Assembly (NCBI GenBank): GCA_043766985.1
Contig: JAYUHM010000048.1
Location: forward strand, 1 to 39,585
Direction: 5' to 3'
Length of the DNA: 39,585 nucleotides
Source: JAAFIP01 sp043766985
GTDB taxonomy: Bacteria > Pseudomonadota > Gammaproteobacteria > Burkholderiales > Burkholderiaceae_C
Shown here: piece after piece, positions 1 through 9,042 of the stretch
Layout of the letters: every line of letters begins with the position of its first letter
How positions within the stretch are numbered: the stretch's first letter is position 1
Position numbers and translations under genes: made by a program
Notes under the pieces: model-generated
Told to the model about the DNA's origin: nothing
Database searches by the model: none
What the model saw: the letters and a program-made list of their open reading frames with translations, nothing else

Positions 1-2330
1 GTTGTTCTGATCGTTGCCCGTGCCGCTGACAGCGGCAGTACCGATCAAGACCAGTTGTTCGACGTTGGCGCTCAACGCATAGTTGCCTGCGCTATAGACG
101 GTGTCAAAGGACCCTTCGCCAGCATTTTCTTCAATCACATCGCCCGTATCAACAACATAGCTGTCGTCGCCGGTACCCCCCACCAAAGTATCCGCACCGG
201 CACCACCGATCAGCCAGTCGTTACCATCGCCACCTTCGAGCAAGTCAGCGCCTGCATTACCAATGAGAATGTCATCGCCGGCCAAGCCTGTAATACGGTC
301 AGGGGCGGCCGTACCGTTAACTATGTCGGGGTTCTGAGTGCCTTGAATGATGTGGTACGGGTCCACGGGATCTGTAGGTGCAGAAGCCCATGTTTGTGGT
401 GTCGTACTATTATCTAAAGCATATACATACACCACACGCAACTTATGCCCCGCATCGGCCTCGGTGGTGGTGTAGTTAATCTGCGTAGCTCCGGTAATAG
501 CGGTCCAAGTGGTGCCCGTTAAAGATTCCCATTGGTAGGCATAGATATTGACAGTATTGTCGACATCTGACAGAGAGTTGCTAGAGGTCAGGGTACGCAA
601 CAGGTCGGGGCTGGTATTGTTGATGGTCACGACACCGGTGGTTGGATCGTTGGTGCCGGTCAGCGTGATGGTCAGCGAGCTGATGCTGCTCTCACCAAAC
701 TGGTCGGTCACGGTGTAGTTGGCCACCACGTCGGTGGTCTCGCCTTCGGCCAGGTGCTGGTAGGCGGCGTTGCTGGCATCAAAACTGTAGCTGCCGTCGG
801 TGGCGATGGCCAGGCCGGCCACCGTAGCGTTCAGGCTGTAGCTCAGCACTGCGCCGTCGTCGATGTCGCTGTCGTTGGTGGCAACCGTTCCGGTGATGGT
901 GCTGTCTTCCAGACCGCTGTTGGTGTCAACCACGGCCACGGGCGCGTCGTTGGTGCCGGTCAGCGTGATGGTCAGCGTTTGCGGGACGCTTGCGCCTTGC
1001 GCATCGGTCAGGTTGTAGTGGACGACGATGGTGGTGTGTTCACCATTGGCCAGGTGATCAAAGGCTGTGCTGGCTGGATTTACCGACAGGGTGCTATTGG
1101 TCCGGCTGATGCCGGCGGGTGCGCTCGTAGTGCTAACTGAACCACCGACGGTGTAGCTGACATTGGTCACGCTCAGGCTGGCGGTCTCGCCAGCATCCGG
1201 GTCGCTTGCACCGCTGAGCAAGTTCAGCGTGTAGGCGGCATCGCCTTCGGCAGCGGGGCTGCTTAGTGCAGTGGTAACTGCGGGGATGTCATTGGTGCCG
1301 GTGATGGTGACGGTGATGAGTTTGGATGTGCCGTCGATAGTGGCTACTGTGATGCTATCGGTATGGATGCTGTCCTTTATAAACTCGTTGTGGGCGGTGT
1401 TTGTGGTGTAAGTCCAGGCACCCGTTGCGTCGATGCTGAACTTGCCAAGGCCGTTATTGCCCGCTACGTTGGTCTGCTCTACAAAATCAGCAGAGTTGTC
1501 TACATCGGTGGCGTTGAGGTCACCGGTGGCTTGTAACACGATGTCGGATTCGGTCAATGTGGCTGTGTTAGTGCCGGTGATGACGGCGGCGTTATTGGTG
1601 CCGATGATGGTGACGGTGATGATATGTTTGACTGACGCGCCACCCGGGATTGCGCCGCCGCCGCCTGCGGCCACATCGGTGATGGTGACCTCGAGGGTTT
1701 CTGTGGCTGTCACCCCAGCGGCCAGGTACTGGGTGGCACTGTTGGGCACGGTGTAGGTCCAGCCTAGCGTGTTGCCTGTGATGCCTGCAGATTCGCTCGT
1801 TGCTCCCAAGACTAACGTGCCACCTGCAAAGCCGCCGCCAGTCACGATGGTACCGCCCGTTCGCATTACGCTGCTGATGTGATTCTGGACTATTTCGTCA
1901 TCGCTGAAGGTGATGATGCCTGTGGTGGTCAGGTTGGGAGTAGTGGCACCTTCGGTCACCGTGCCATTTGGCGCAGCGGTGATAATTGGAGCGTCGTTGG
2001 CGTTGCTTATTCTGACTTGAATCGCCTGGGTGTCTGCTACACCACTTCCATCAGAGGCTACCACCACTACGTTGTACCGGTTGTTCCGATTTACATCTGT
2101 AGCCGCTTCAAAGTTGGGGCGGTAATGAACGTCAACACCCCCGTGGTCGGGTTTATGGAAAATTGGGCAGCGTCTATATTGTTTTGCGCGGTCGAAGTGG
2201 ATATTGAATAGACAATCGTAGCGCCAACAATGTTGCTGCTGGCTATGACGGTAGTAACCGCGGTGAGGTTTTCAGCCTCTAAAATGGTAGCGGAAGTGCC
2301 AGCGCCATTGGAATTGATAGTTGTTGTCAT
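1..2330 (-). CDS. Large secreted cadherin/VCBS/RTX-type protein, N-terminal part, frameshifted and cut by the window edge
   Basis: The start is the ATG at 2330, with GAGG about ten bases upstream. The first ~70 codons end in a stop near 2091, but the protein clearly continues in the neighbouring frame (codons on multiples of three), which is open from about 2118 to position 1 without a stop. Joining the frames at the G run 2116-2119 restores a cadherin-like TAPNFEAATDV motif. The joined protein then has several ~100-115 residue beta-sandwich domains, each closing with a TGTND-type motif (near 1597, 1290, 948 and 648). It ends in calcium-binding RTX nonapeptides (GGDGNDWLIGGAGADTL, near 180-245). 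Such proteins are usually exported by type I secretion and act as adhesins or biofilm matrix proteins. No export genes are in view. The frameshift may be a sequencing error, phase variation or real decay. The C-terminus lies outside the window. Confidence 0.85.
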
Positions 2331-2519
2331 TTGAATACGCCTCAATAAGTGTTGGGTTTAAAAAAGTTAGTGAATTGCTTAGTTTTTGAACCTGCATTAA
2401 TTATTTACAGATAACACTTAGTGATGCAATCACACAAATTGATTAGTCTTCTACCCCATGCCCGGTTTTTTTATTTTTAAAATGTTAGTGGTTGCTCTCG
2501 TTGCGGTGCCTATGAACTG

Positions 2520-2543
2520 ATTGAAATTTATCTAAATTTCAAT
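2520..2543. promoter_or_regulatory. 24-bp perfect palindrome in the AT-rich region upstream of the adhesin gene
   Basis: Two 11-base arms (ATTGAAATTTA and its complement) flank a TC centre. The palindrome lies in the non-coding stretch 2331-2709, about 190 bases upstream of the adhesin start and 170 bases upstream of the pseudouridine synthase start. There is no GC-rich stem with a T tract, so an operator is more likely than a terminator. The rest of the 2331-2709 gap is unusually AT-rich and shows no gene. Confidence 0.45.
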
Positions 2544-2709
2544 TAGATGGTTTTACTTTTGTAAATGTTGCTTTTAGATGCTTTTGTAAATATTTGTGTT
2601 TTTATATCCTTTGGTTTGCATTATTAGAGTCTCATAAAGGGGCAGATTGGCTCGGTAAAGTGGGTTGGGTATAGGGGTTAAACTGGCCAGCACACTACCA
2701 TCCATTTCC

Positions 2710-3456
2710 ATGACCGAACCCGCCCGCCTAGCCAAACGCCTTGCCGAAATGCTGCCCTGCTCGCGCAGCCAGGCCGAACAGTACATTGCTGGGGGCTGGG
2801 TGCGGGTGGATGGCCGCGTGGTGGAGAGCCCGCAGCAGCGCGTGACCAATGAGAAGATTGAGCTAGACCGCGATGCCAGCCTGCTGGACAGCGTGCCGAT
2901 GACCGTGCTGCTGCACAAGCCAGCGGGCTTTGACTGGAGCAACGAGATTGGGCCGGGCCGCAAACCGGCAGTGGCGCTGCTCACCGAAGCCAGCCGCAGC
3001 CGGCTGGACAAATCCGGCGTGCGCCTGCTCAAGCGCCACCTGAAAGACCACGACAGTGTGACCCCGCTGGAGTTTGGCGCGAGCGGGCTCATCGTATTTA
3101 CGCAAGACTTCTCCATCCAACGCAAGCTATGGGAAGACCGTGCCACGGTGGAAAACGAGCTGGTGGTGGATGTGGCTGGCGCCGTGAGCGAGGCGGCTTT
3201 GCAGGCACTTAACCGCCCCGTTATCGTGAACGACCGTGTGTTGCTCAATGCCAAAGTGTCGATCACCACCCAGGCAGATACAGGCACCGGCCTGCGCTTT
3301 GCCGTCAAAGGCGGTGAGCCCGGGCGCATAGCCACGGCGTGCGAGCGCGCTGGCCTGGCGGTGGTGGCGATGAAGCGTATTCGCGTGGGGCGCGTGCCGA
3401 TGGCCGGGTTGGAGCCGGGGCAGTGGCGGTTTTTGCTGGCGCACGAGCGGTTTTAA
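2710..3456 (+). CDS. RsuA/RluB/RluF-family RNA pseudouridine synthase-like protein
   Basis: This 248-residue protein has an N-terminal S4 RNA-binding domain (about residues 5-50, RLAEMLPCSRSQAEQYIAGG, then VRVDGRVV). A pseudouridine synthase fold follows, beginning at VLLHKPAGFDWS (residues 67-76). In this family the catalytic aspartate sits in a GRLD-x-x-S/T-x-GL motif. Here the corresponding stretch reads TPLEFGASGLIVFTQD, so Glu121 stands where the catalytic Asp is expected. The protein may have lost activity, use Glu, or represent a divergent subfamily. I chose the ATG at 2710 because the S4 domain starts right after it; an in-frame upstream start at 2665 would add 15 residues without family support. 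It is followed after 52 bases by the phosphatase/kinase gene on the same strand. Confidence 0.8.
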   Translation: MTEPARLAKRLAEMLPCSRSQAEQYIAGGWVRVDGRVVESPQQRVTNEKIELDRDASLLDSVPMTVLLHKPAGFDWSNEIGPGRKPAVALLTEASRSRLDKSGVRLLKRHLKDHDSVTPLEFGASGLIVFTQDFSIQRKLWEDRATVENELVVDVAGAVSEAALQALNRPVIVNDRVLLNAKVSITTQADTGTGLRFAVKGGEPGRIATACERAGLAVVAMKRIRVGRVPMAGLEPGQWRFLLAHERF

Positions 3457-3508
3457 TAAATAGTGGCTGCGCACCACACAAGGGCACGTAACTTGCATAA
3501 ACTGGTGC

Positions 3509-5242
3509 ATGGCATTTGAAATAGACATCGGGTACACCTCGCTACCCGGCAAAAAAGACGTTAACGAAGACTTCTGCGCCGCCATGCTGCCCGAGCCTGG
3601 GCAGGAAAACTATGGTGCTATTTGCGCCATTGCCGATGGCGTCAGCGCGGGCGGCAAAGGCAAAGAGGCCGCGCAAACCACCGTCACCAGCCTGGTGCGT
3701 GACTACTTTGGCACACCCGAAACCTGGGACACTACGGTGGCGCTAGACCGGGTTATCTGCGCGCACAACAGCTGGTTAGCAGGGGTGAACAAGCGCCGCA
3801 AAAATGAGTACGGCATGACCACGTTAACCGCAGTCGTGCTGCGCGGCCAGAGTTACACCCTGGCCCACGTTGGCGACACCCGCGCCTACTTGCTGCGCGA
3901 TGGCCACACCACTTTGCTGACGGCGGACCACGTGGTAGACCACCCCGATATGCGCCACCAGTTGCTGCGCGCGGTAGGCGCAGACGAGCGGCTGGTGGTT
4001 GATTACTCGCAAGGCGATTTACAGGTAGGCGATGTGTTTATTTTGCTGACCGATGGTGTGCACGGCACGGTGCCCAACAAACAGCTCAAAGTGTTTGCGC
4101 AACTGAGCACCGCCCAAGCCATTAGCGACCAGGTAGTGCAAACCGCAGTAGACATGGGGGCGAGCGACAACGCGAGTGCACTGGTGGTGCGAGTACTGGG
4201 CGTGCTGGAGGCAACGCTGCGCGACGAGAACCGTTTGGCGCAACATTTACCCATTCCAGCCAAACTCAAGGTAGGCGAGGTGATAGACGGTATGGCGGTC
4301 ACGGCCATCGTGGCCGATAGCGGCATCAATTTGCTCTACCAAGTGCGCGACCCGGTGTCCAAAAAGCTCTACGCCCTCAAAGCACTGCACCCCGCGCGTG
4401 AGCACGATACCCAAGAGCGCGCCATGCTCGCGCACGAGGCATGGCTGGCCAAGCGCATGCAAACCAGCCGCGCTGCAGACCATTTGGTGAACCTGCACGA
4501 GCAGCCACCCACTGGGAAAGCCACCAGTTTCTATTTGCTGTACGACTGGCACAGCGGCGACACCATACAACACTTGCTGGCTGCCCAAGGCAAGCTGGGT
4601 GTGCAGCAGTCGCTTGGCGCTGCCACGCATACGCTCAAGGCGCTGGGCCGCTTGCACCGCCAGGGCGTGGTCCACCGCGACATCAAGCCAGCCAACTTGC
4701 ACGCAGGTGCCGACGGTGTGCTGCGCGTGCTGGATTTGGGCGTAGCCATCAGCGGTAGTGAGCCAGAAGCTACCCGCCTGCTACACGCCGGCACGCCCAG
4801 CTATATCAACCCTGAGCAGTTTGGCTACAGCGTGCATGGGGACAGCGATGAGCAACCGGCCAATGCGCAGAGCGACCTGTATGCACTGGGCGTTACGCTG
4901 TACCAAATGTTAACGGGCAAGCTGCCCTATGGCGAGGTGTTGCCCTACCAAACCGGGCGCTACTTTCGAGACCCCGTGGTACCCAGCCGCCATAACCCGG
5001 AAATTCCCATTTGGCTTGACCATATTGTGATGAAAGCCGTAGCGCGCGATCATAAATTGCGCTTTGAGACTGCAGAAGAATTTTTACTGGCGATAGAGCG
5101 AGGCGCATCGCGCCCCTTGAGTGCACCACCCGCTACCCCCTTAATACAACGCGACCCCACCGTGCTGTGGAAGATTGCTTTGTCTATCAGCGCGCTGTTC
5201 AACGTAATGCTGGTATTCTGGCTGCTGTTTTTGCCCAAGTAA
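3509..5242 (+). CDS. Bifunctional PP2C-type protein phosphatase / Ser-Thr protein kinase with C-terminal membrane anchor
   Basis: Residues 1 to about 235 form a PP2C phosphatase domain with its metal-binding motifs: NED near the start, ADGVSAGG, the HVGDTRAYLL strand, LLTDGV and the terminal SDNAS. A kinase domain follows (about 265-530). It has a degenerate glycine loop, a YALKAL lysine, the catalytic loop VVHRDIKPANL (about 386-396), DLG in place of DFG (about 409), and an APE-like segment with TPSYINPEQ. The last ~24 residues are hydrophobic and form a probable tail anchor, so both domains would face the cytoplasm. One chain can therefore phosphorylate and dephosphorylate Ser/Thr targets. 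The gene converges on a NarK-type transporter and its small partner with only 8 bases between stops. From memory, similar fused proteins occur near nitrate transporters in other betaproteobacteria, so a link to nitrate uptake is an inference. Confidence 0.9.
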   Translation: MAFEIDIGYTSLPGKKDVNEDFCAAMLPEPGQENYGAICAIADGVSAGGKGKEAAQTTVTSLVRDYFGTPETWDTTVALDRVICAHNSWLAGVNKRRKNEYGMTTLTAVVLRGQSYTLAHVGDTRAYLLRDGHTTLLTADHVVDHPDMRHQLLRAVGADERLVVDYSQGDLQVGDVFILLTDGVHGTVPNKQLKVFAQLSTAQAISDQVVQTAVDMGASDNASALVVRVLGVLEATLRDENRLAQHLPIPAKLKVGEVIDGMAVTAIVADSGINLLYQVRDPVSKKLYALKALHPAREHDTQERAMLAHEAWLAKRMQTSRAADHLVNLHEQPPTGKATSFYLLYDWHSGDTIQHLLAAQGKLGVQQSLGAATHTLKALGRLHRQGVVHRDIKPANLHAGADGVLRVLDLGVAISGSEPEATRLLHAGTPSYINPEQFGYSVHGDSDEQPANAQSDLYALGVTLYQMLTGKLPYGEVLPYQTGRYFRDPVVPSRHNPEIPIWLDHIVMKAVARDHKLRFETAEEFLLAIERGASRPLSAPPATPLIQRDPTVLWKIALSISALFNVMLVFWLLFLPK

Positions 5243-5250
5243 AAACCATC

Positions 5251-5559
5251 TCAACGCAAACGCCCAATGTAGCGTGATTCATCTTTGGGAGGGTGCGCTG
5301 GCTTATTGACCGCAGATGCGCCAAGAGCAGCAGGCGCAGCGGCAGCGGCCGCGTCCGGCTGCGGCATAAGTTCCATCATGGTTTTGGCTACCAGAGTCTG
5401 CAAGGCGGGATCGGTTGCCGAGCCAGCCAAACTGGCCAGTGTTTCATTGGCATAGTTTGGATTATTGATGAACTGAGACAAATCAAAACGCAAGCCTGCT
5501 TTACCTGCAGCCATAAATAATTTTGATGAGATGAATATTTGTTTTTGGCTTAGTGCCAT
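5251..5559 (-). CDS. Conserved-looking 102-residue protein downstream of the NarK-type transporter
   Basis: I do not recognise the family. The protein has an ordered first half (about residues 1-68, with FISSKLFMAAGKAGLRFDL and a helix ending in VAKTMMELMPQ). An alanine/proline-rich linker follows, ending in a basic tail (DESRYIGRLR). No signal peptide or membrane segment is visible. It lies 39 bases downstream of the transporter on the same strand, so the two are probably cotranscribed, and it converges on the phosphatase/kinase gene. The low-complexity tail with a distinct C-terminal motif would suit a small adaptor, but that is speculation. Confidence 0.65.
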   Translation of the reverse strand: MALSQKQIFISSKLFMAAGKAGLRFDLSQFINNPNYANETLASLAGSATDPALQTLVAKTMMELMPQPDAAAAAAPAALGASAVNKPAHPPKDESRYIGRLR

Positions 5560-5598
5560 AGTGCTTCCTAGTTTATTTTGTTGTTGCCATAGCGGCTT

Positions 5599-6810
5599 TC
5601 AAGCGCGCGCGCGGCCACCTTTTTCGGCCCAGGTGCGGGTCCAGCGGATTTGCATGCCGCGCAGCATCACCAGCACCAGCACCGCGCACAGCGCAAAGCC
5701 GACAAACCCCCACAGGTAGGAACCGGTGTTTTGTTTGCTCAAACCCATGGCATTGGGAATAAGGCCACCACCCAGCGCGCCAACCTCGCCAATCATGCTG
5801 CCCGCCACCGCTGTGGCCAATGGCCAGCGCAGCGGTACCAACTGAAACAACGCACCATTGCCCGCACCCAAGGCTGCAAAACACAGCATCATCAGCAAAG
5901 TAGTTGCTACCAATGACCCACCTGCCAAACCGCACAGCACCAAGGTAACCGCCACAACGGCAAGCACAGCCGTTAGCGTGTTCACGCCGCCCCAGTGGTC
6001 AGAAATCCAGCCGCCAAACACGCGCACCGCCGCGCCCATAAAGGCCGCCAGCATGGACAGTTGCCCCGCTTGCACTTTGCTGACGCCAAACTGGTCATAG
6101 TAGTAGCTGGGCAAGAAAGTGGCCAACCCAATAAAGCCGCCGAATGTGACGGCGTAGATGATGCTGAAAGCCCAACCATCTTTTTCAAATAAACACGCAA
6201 TGTGCTCTTTAAAGCTGGCGTGTTTGTCCAGGTCGGGGGGTTCTTGTGCAAACACGATCATGGCCGCTAGCGGTAACAGCATGAAGACGGCAGCCATCCC
6301 ATACACGGTTTGCCAGCCATAGGCCAGCGCCAACGGCGGCGCGACTAAAACTGATACCGCCGTGCCCACATTACCGGCGCCTACCAAGCCCATAGCCAGG
6401 CCCTTGTATTTAGCCGGAAATGTACCTGAGCCCAGACTCAAGGCCACGCCAAAACTGGCGCCGGCAATACCCAGCAGTGCGCCCATGACCAACAGGCTGC
6501 TATAGGAATCGACAACAAAGTAGCCAAACAGCAGGGCCACCATGATCATCACCATCTCAATCAGCGTGGCGTTTTTGCGCCCTACATACTGCGCCAGTAT
6601 GCCCAATGGAAAGCGCATCAGCGCGCCCGCAAAAATGGGGATAGACAGCATCACGCCCTTTTGTGCTGCGGTTAGCTGGTAAGCCTCAGAGATGAAAGGT
6701 GCCATGGCGCCGTTCATTACCCAAATACAGCAAGAACAAGCAAAGTAAAAAAACGCTGCGCCCAAGGTGGGTGCGTGCCCACTCTTTAAAAATGTACGAA
6801 AACCTGACAT
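5599..6810 (-). CDS. narK: NarK/NasA-type nitrate/nitrite transporter (major facilitator superfamily)
   Basis: This 403-residue protein has about 12 hydrophobic segments and the MFS layout. The nitrate/nitrite porter family is suggested by the glycine-rich nitrate-signature-like segments GIAGASFGVALSLGSGTFP in the first half and ALGAGNGALFQLVP in the second, and by the paired arginines expected in the substrate path (RFPLG near residue 66 and RVFGG near 262). It would move nitrate and/or nitrite across the inner membrane. No nitrate or nitrite reductase genes are in the window, so assimilation versus respiration cannot be decided. A small gene follows on the same strand and the fused phosphatase/kinase converges from the other side. 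The start at 6810 fits the family's short cytoplasmic N-terminus. Confidence 0.78.
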   Translation of the reverse strand: MSGFRTFLKSGHAPTLGAAFFYFACSCCIWVMNGAMAPFISEAYQLTAAQKGVMLSIPIFAGALMRFPLGILAQYVGRKNATLIEMVMIMVALLFGYFVVDSYSSLLVMGALLGIAGASFGVALSLGSGTFPAKYKGLAMGLVGAGNVGTAVSVLVAPPLALAYGWQTVYGMAAVFMLLPLAAMIVFAQEPPDLDKHASFKEHIACLFEKDGWAFSIIYAVTFGGFIGLATFLPSYYYDQFGVSKVQAGQLSMLAAFMGAAVRVFGGWISDHWGGVNTLTAVLAVVAVTLVLCGLAGGSLVATTLLMMLCFAALGAGNGALFQLVPLRWPLATAVAGSMIGEVGALGGGLIPNAMGLSKQNTGSYLWGFVGFALCAVLVLVMLRGMQIRWTRTWAEKGGRARA

Positions 6811-6877
6811 GCAAAACCCTTAATGAACTATTTCACCTAAGTAGTGCGAGAACCGTGCCAATTAGCCCGCACAGTGT

Positions 6878-6903
6878 TGGTGCAAAGCGCTGGTAGTGCA
6901 CCA
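6878..6903. promoter_or_regulatory. Inverted repeat in the divergent narK / thioesterase promoter region
   Basis: Perfect 7-base arms TGGTGCA (6878-6884) and TGCACCA (6897-6903) are separated by 12 bases, between narK (start 6810, leftward) and the thioesterase gene (start 6961, rightward). The half-site resembles NtrC boxes (TGCACC..GGTGCA), but the arms are in the opposite order, so an NtrC assignment is not justified. It is a candidate operator for either gene. Confidence 0.4.
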
Positions 6904-6960
6904 TACATAGAAACTGTACTTGCAGACTATGCTAACGTGCTCAGTATTCGTAACACCGTA

Positions 6961-7386
6961 ATGGAGACAATCTTGGCCACCAAAGAACACATCGCAGAAT
7001 TTCTAGCGCAGGCATTCCCGCAAAGCAAGTGCACGGTAGAGGCGGTAGGCAAAATGTCCGCCACCATTCGGCACAAAATAGGCATTGATGAACTGCGTCC
7101 CGGGGGCACGGTGTCTGGGCCGGTACTGATGGGCTCTGCTGATGTGGCGCTGTACGTGGCCATTTTGGGCGAAATTGGCATCGTGCCCCTGACGGTGACC
7201 ACCAGCTTGAACATCAACTTCTTGCGAAAGCCATCGGCCGATCACGACATCATTGCCCACTGCAAGCTACTCAAACTGGGCAAAACGCTGGCGGTGGGGG
7301 AGGTATCGCTGTATTCAGAAGGCAACCCAGACCCGGTAGCCCACGTGGTGGGCACCTACGCCATTCCGCCGAATAAAGCGGCGTAA
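6961..7386 (+). CDS. PaaI-type hot-dog fold thioesterase
   Basis: This 141-residue protein is a typical single-domain hot-dog thioesterase. It has the central helix and turn GGTVSGPVLMGSADVALY, where the family places its catalytic Asp/Glu and substrate-contacting residues, followed by the strand SLNINFLRKPSADHDI. Such enzymes hydrolyse acyl-CoA thioesters, for example phenylacetyl-CoA pathway intermediates or medium acyl-CoAs; the substrate cannot be told from sequence. I chose the ATG at 6961 because the upstream in-frame extension (from 6844) reads through the promoter region and has no family-like sequence. No strong ribosome binding site precedes it. It converges on the hydrolase gene at 7405 with an 18-base gap. 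Confidence 0.82.
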   Translation: METILATKEHIAEFLAQAFPQSKCTVEAVGKMSATIRHKIGIDELRPGGTVSGPVLMGSADVALYVAILGEIGIVPLTVTTSLNINFLRKPSADHDIIAHCKLLKLGKTLAVGEVSLYSEGNPDPVAHVVGTYAIPPNKAA

Positions 7387-7404
7387 GATGCCGTTTAACC
7401 GGCG

Positions 7405-8277
7405 CTAGCGCACCACTTTCCAGTCGCTGGCGTGAAAGTCTGCGTACGTTTGCGCGGTGCTGCGGTTGTCTTGCTGCCACGGGTGAAAGTCGCGCTTCAG
7501 GTAGGCCAGTAACGGCTTGGTTGTCAACCATACCCAGCCGCCCCCGCGCGACGGGCGGCCGCAAAAAAACTGTGCTGCGCTCCACCAGGTGCTGGGCTTG
7601 AACAGCGTGCCGTCGTGCCATAGGTTATTGACGGTTTGGCGCAGGCTGTCCACGGCAAACTGAACGCTGGCAAACAAAAACCAACGTACCCGCCAGCGGT
7701 AGTTGCCGCCTGCAGCCTGGTACAGGTCAAACGCCACGGCTTTATGTTCGGTTTCTTCCAGCGCATGCCAGCACCACAGCTTGCGCATCTCGGGCGATGC
7801 GCTGGCCATCATCTGCGGCTGGCCCAATGTCATGTGCGCAAACACGGCGGTGTAATGCTCGTAAGCCGCGGTGACGGCCAATTGGTGGCGCGGGGTGAGC
7901 AAATGCTCTACTCTTTTAAACCGTGCCCAGATGCGTGGCTCTACATGGTTTTTAAGCCCCTGCTGTTCCAGCGCGGCGTTGTACTGCGTGTGGATGTGCC
8001 GGTGGGTGGACTCTTGCGCTGCAAAGTCGGCGCACTGGCGGCGCAGCTCGGTATGCTCGGGGGTATCGGGTAACAGCGCCAAGGTGCTTTTCAACGCGTC
8101 AATGAATAACTGCTCACCCGCAGGAAAGCTCATTGACAGCGCGTTGTAATACGCTGTGCGAAACGCATCGCCACCAAACCAGTGGCGCTCAAAGCCCTGG
8201 CTAAGGTCTATAGCCAGTTTGCGGATGGACATAGGCGGCGCGGTGTCAACAAAGGCGGGAGCTACTGGAATGTGCAT
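7405..8277 (-). CDS. Predicted metal-dependent hydrolase (COG3687 / PF10118 type)
   Basis: This 290-residue soluble protein resembles the uncharacterised predicted metal-dependent hydrolase family. Conserved helices carry candidate metal ligands: QESTHRHIHTQYN (about residues 89-101) and WHALEETEHKAVAFDLY (about 170-186), a ferritin-like pattern of paired E and H residues. A hydrophobic stretch (about 198-215) may be buried or membrane-associated. The family's reaction is not established and I assign no substrate. An alternative start at residue 16 (MSIRKLAIDL) is possible and fits many homologues better. A copy of the ~50-bp repeat lies just upstream at 8303-8350. Confidence 0.7.
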   Translation of the reverse strand: MHIPVAPAFVDTAPPMSIRKLAIDLSQGFERHWFGGDAFRTAYYNALSMSFPAGEQLFIDALKSTLALLPDTPEHTELRRQCADFAAQESTHRHIHTQYNAALEQQGLKNHVEPRIWARFKRVEHLLTPRHQLAVTAAYEHYTAVFAHMTLGQPQMMASASPEMRKLWCWHALEETEHKAVAFDLYQAAGGNYRWRVRWFLFASVQFAVDSLRQTVNNLWHDGTLFKPSTWWSAAQFFCGRPSRGGGWVWLTTKPLLAYLKRDFHPWQQDNRSTAQTYADFHASDWKVVR

Positions 8278-8302
8278 AGGCGGTAATTAGTTGGTAAAAA
8301 GT

Positions 8303-8350
8303 GCCATAAGCCCAATATAGCAGGGCACAAAGAGCTATTAAATATATAGC
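8303..8350 (+). repeat. Dispersed ~50-bp repeat, copy 1 (intergenic)
   Basis: This copy matches the shared pattern (TAGCCCAATA..ATAGCAC..AGCTATTAAA..TATAG), with a few bases missing after CCCAATA. It lies between the metal-dependent hydrolase start and the end of the AhpD-like gene. Confidence 0.75.
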
Positions 8351-8352
8351 GT

Positions 8353-8931
8353 TTACTTCTGCTTCGGCATGCGGCCCATCACGTAAAACTCGGGGTTGGG
8401 CATCATGCCGCTGAAGCTGGCCATGCGGTTGGACAGGCCAAAGAAGGCGGTGATGGCGGCAATGTCCCAGGCGTCTTCATCGTCGAAACCGTGCGCATGC
8501 AGGGCCGCAAAATCTGCGTCGTTGATCTGGTCAGATTGCAGGCACACCTTCATTGCAAAATCCAGCATGGCTTTTTGGCGCGGGCTGATGTCGGCCTTGA
8601 GGTAATTGACCGCGACCTGGTCAGCGACCAAGGGCTTCTTTTCGTAAATGCGCAAAATGGCGCCGTGTGCCACCACGCAATACAGGCAGTTATTGGCGGC
8701 GCTGGTGGTGGTGACAATCATCTCGCGGTCGCCTTTGGTCAGGTTGCCGTGCTCTTTGAGCATCAGCGCGTCGTGGTAGGCAAAAAAGGCGCGCCACTCG
8801 GCGGGGCGGCGGGCAAAAGCGACGAATACATTCGGGATAAACCCGGCTTTCTCCTGCACTTCCAGTATGCGCGCCCGGATGTCGTGGGGCAGGGTGTTGA
8901 TGTCGGGGGTGGGGTAACGGGCGGTGGTCAT
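8353..8931 (-). CDS. AhpD-like peroxidase-related protein
   Basis: This 192-residue protein carries the alkylhydroperoxidase AhpD-core signature NCLYCVVAH, with Cys82, Cys85 and His89. In this superfamily these form a redox-active, proton-relayed peroxidatic site. The pattern (PNVFVAFARRPAEWRAFFAYHDALM, then LTKGDREMIVTTTSAAN) matches the uncharacterised peroxidase-related enzyme subgroup. A role in peroxide or hydroperoxide detoxification is inferred. The ATG at 8931 was chosen because the N-terminus of the family begins there; upstream in-frame codons belong to the divergent promoter region. A carboxymuconolactone decarboxylase-like gene starts 111 bases away on the other strand. Confidence 0.85.
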   Translation of the reverse strand: MTTARYPTPDINTLPHDIRARILEVQEKAGFIPNVFVAFARRPAEWRAFFAYHDALMLKEHGNLTKGDREMIVTTTSAANNCLYCVVAHGAILRIYEKKPLVADQVAVNYLKADISPRQKAMLDFAMKVCLQSDQINDADFAALHAHGFDDEDAWDIAAITAFFGLSNRMASFSGMMPNPEFYVMGRMPKQK

Positions 8932-9042
8932 GGGGGCAGTCTCTTTCGTGGCAGGGCAAGGGGCGCAGGTGCGCATATTGGTGCGATGATTATGAGGTTT
9001 TACAACACCTTTAACCACCCCCAATTTTTGGAGTTTTTTTCA

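Noticed and set aside
754..1756. Plus-strand open frames over the adhesin region
   Set aside because: They are shadows of the minus-strand beta-sandwich repeats and show no start signals or family resemblance.
6878..6903. NtrC binding site upstream of narK
   Set aside because: The half-sites are in the opposite order from the NtrC consensus, so it is only listed as an inverted repeat.
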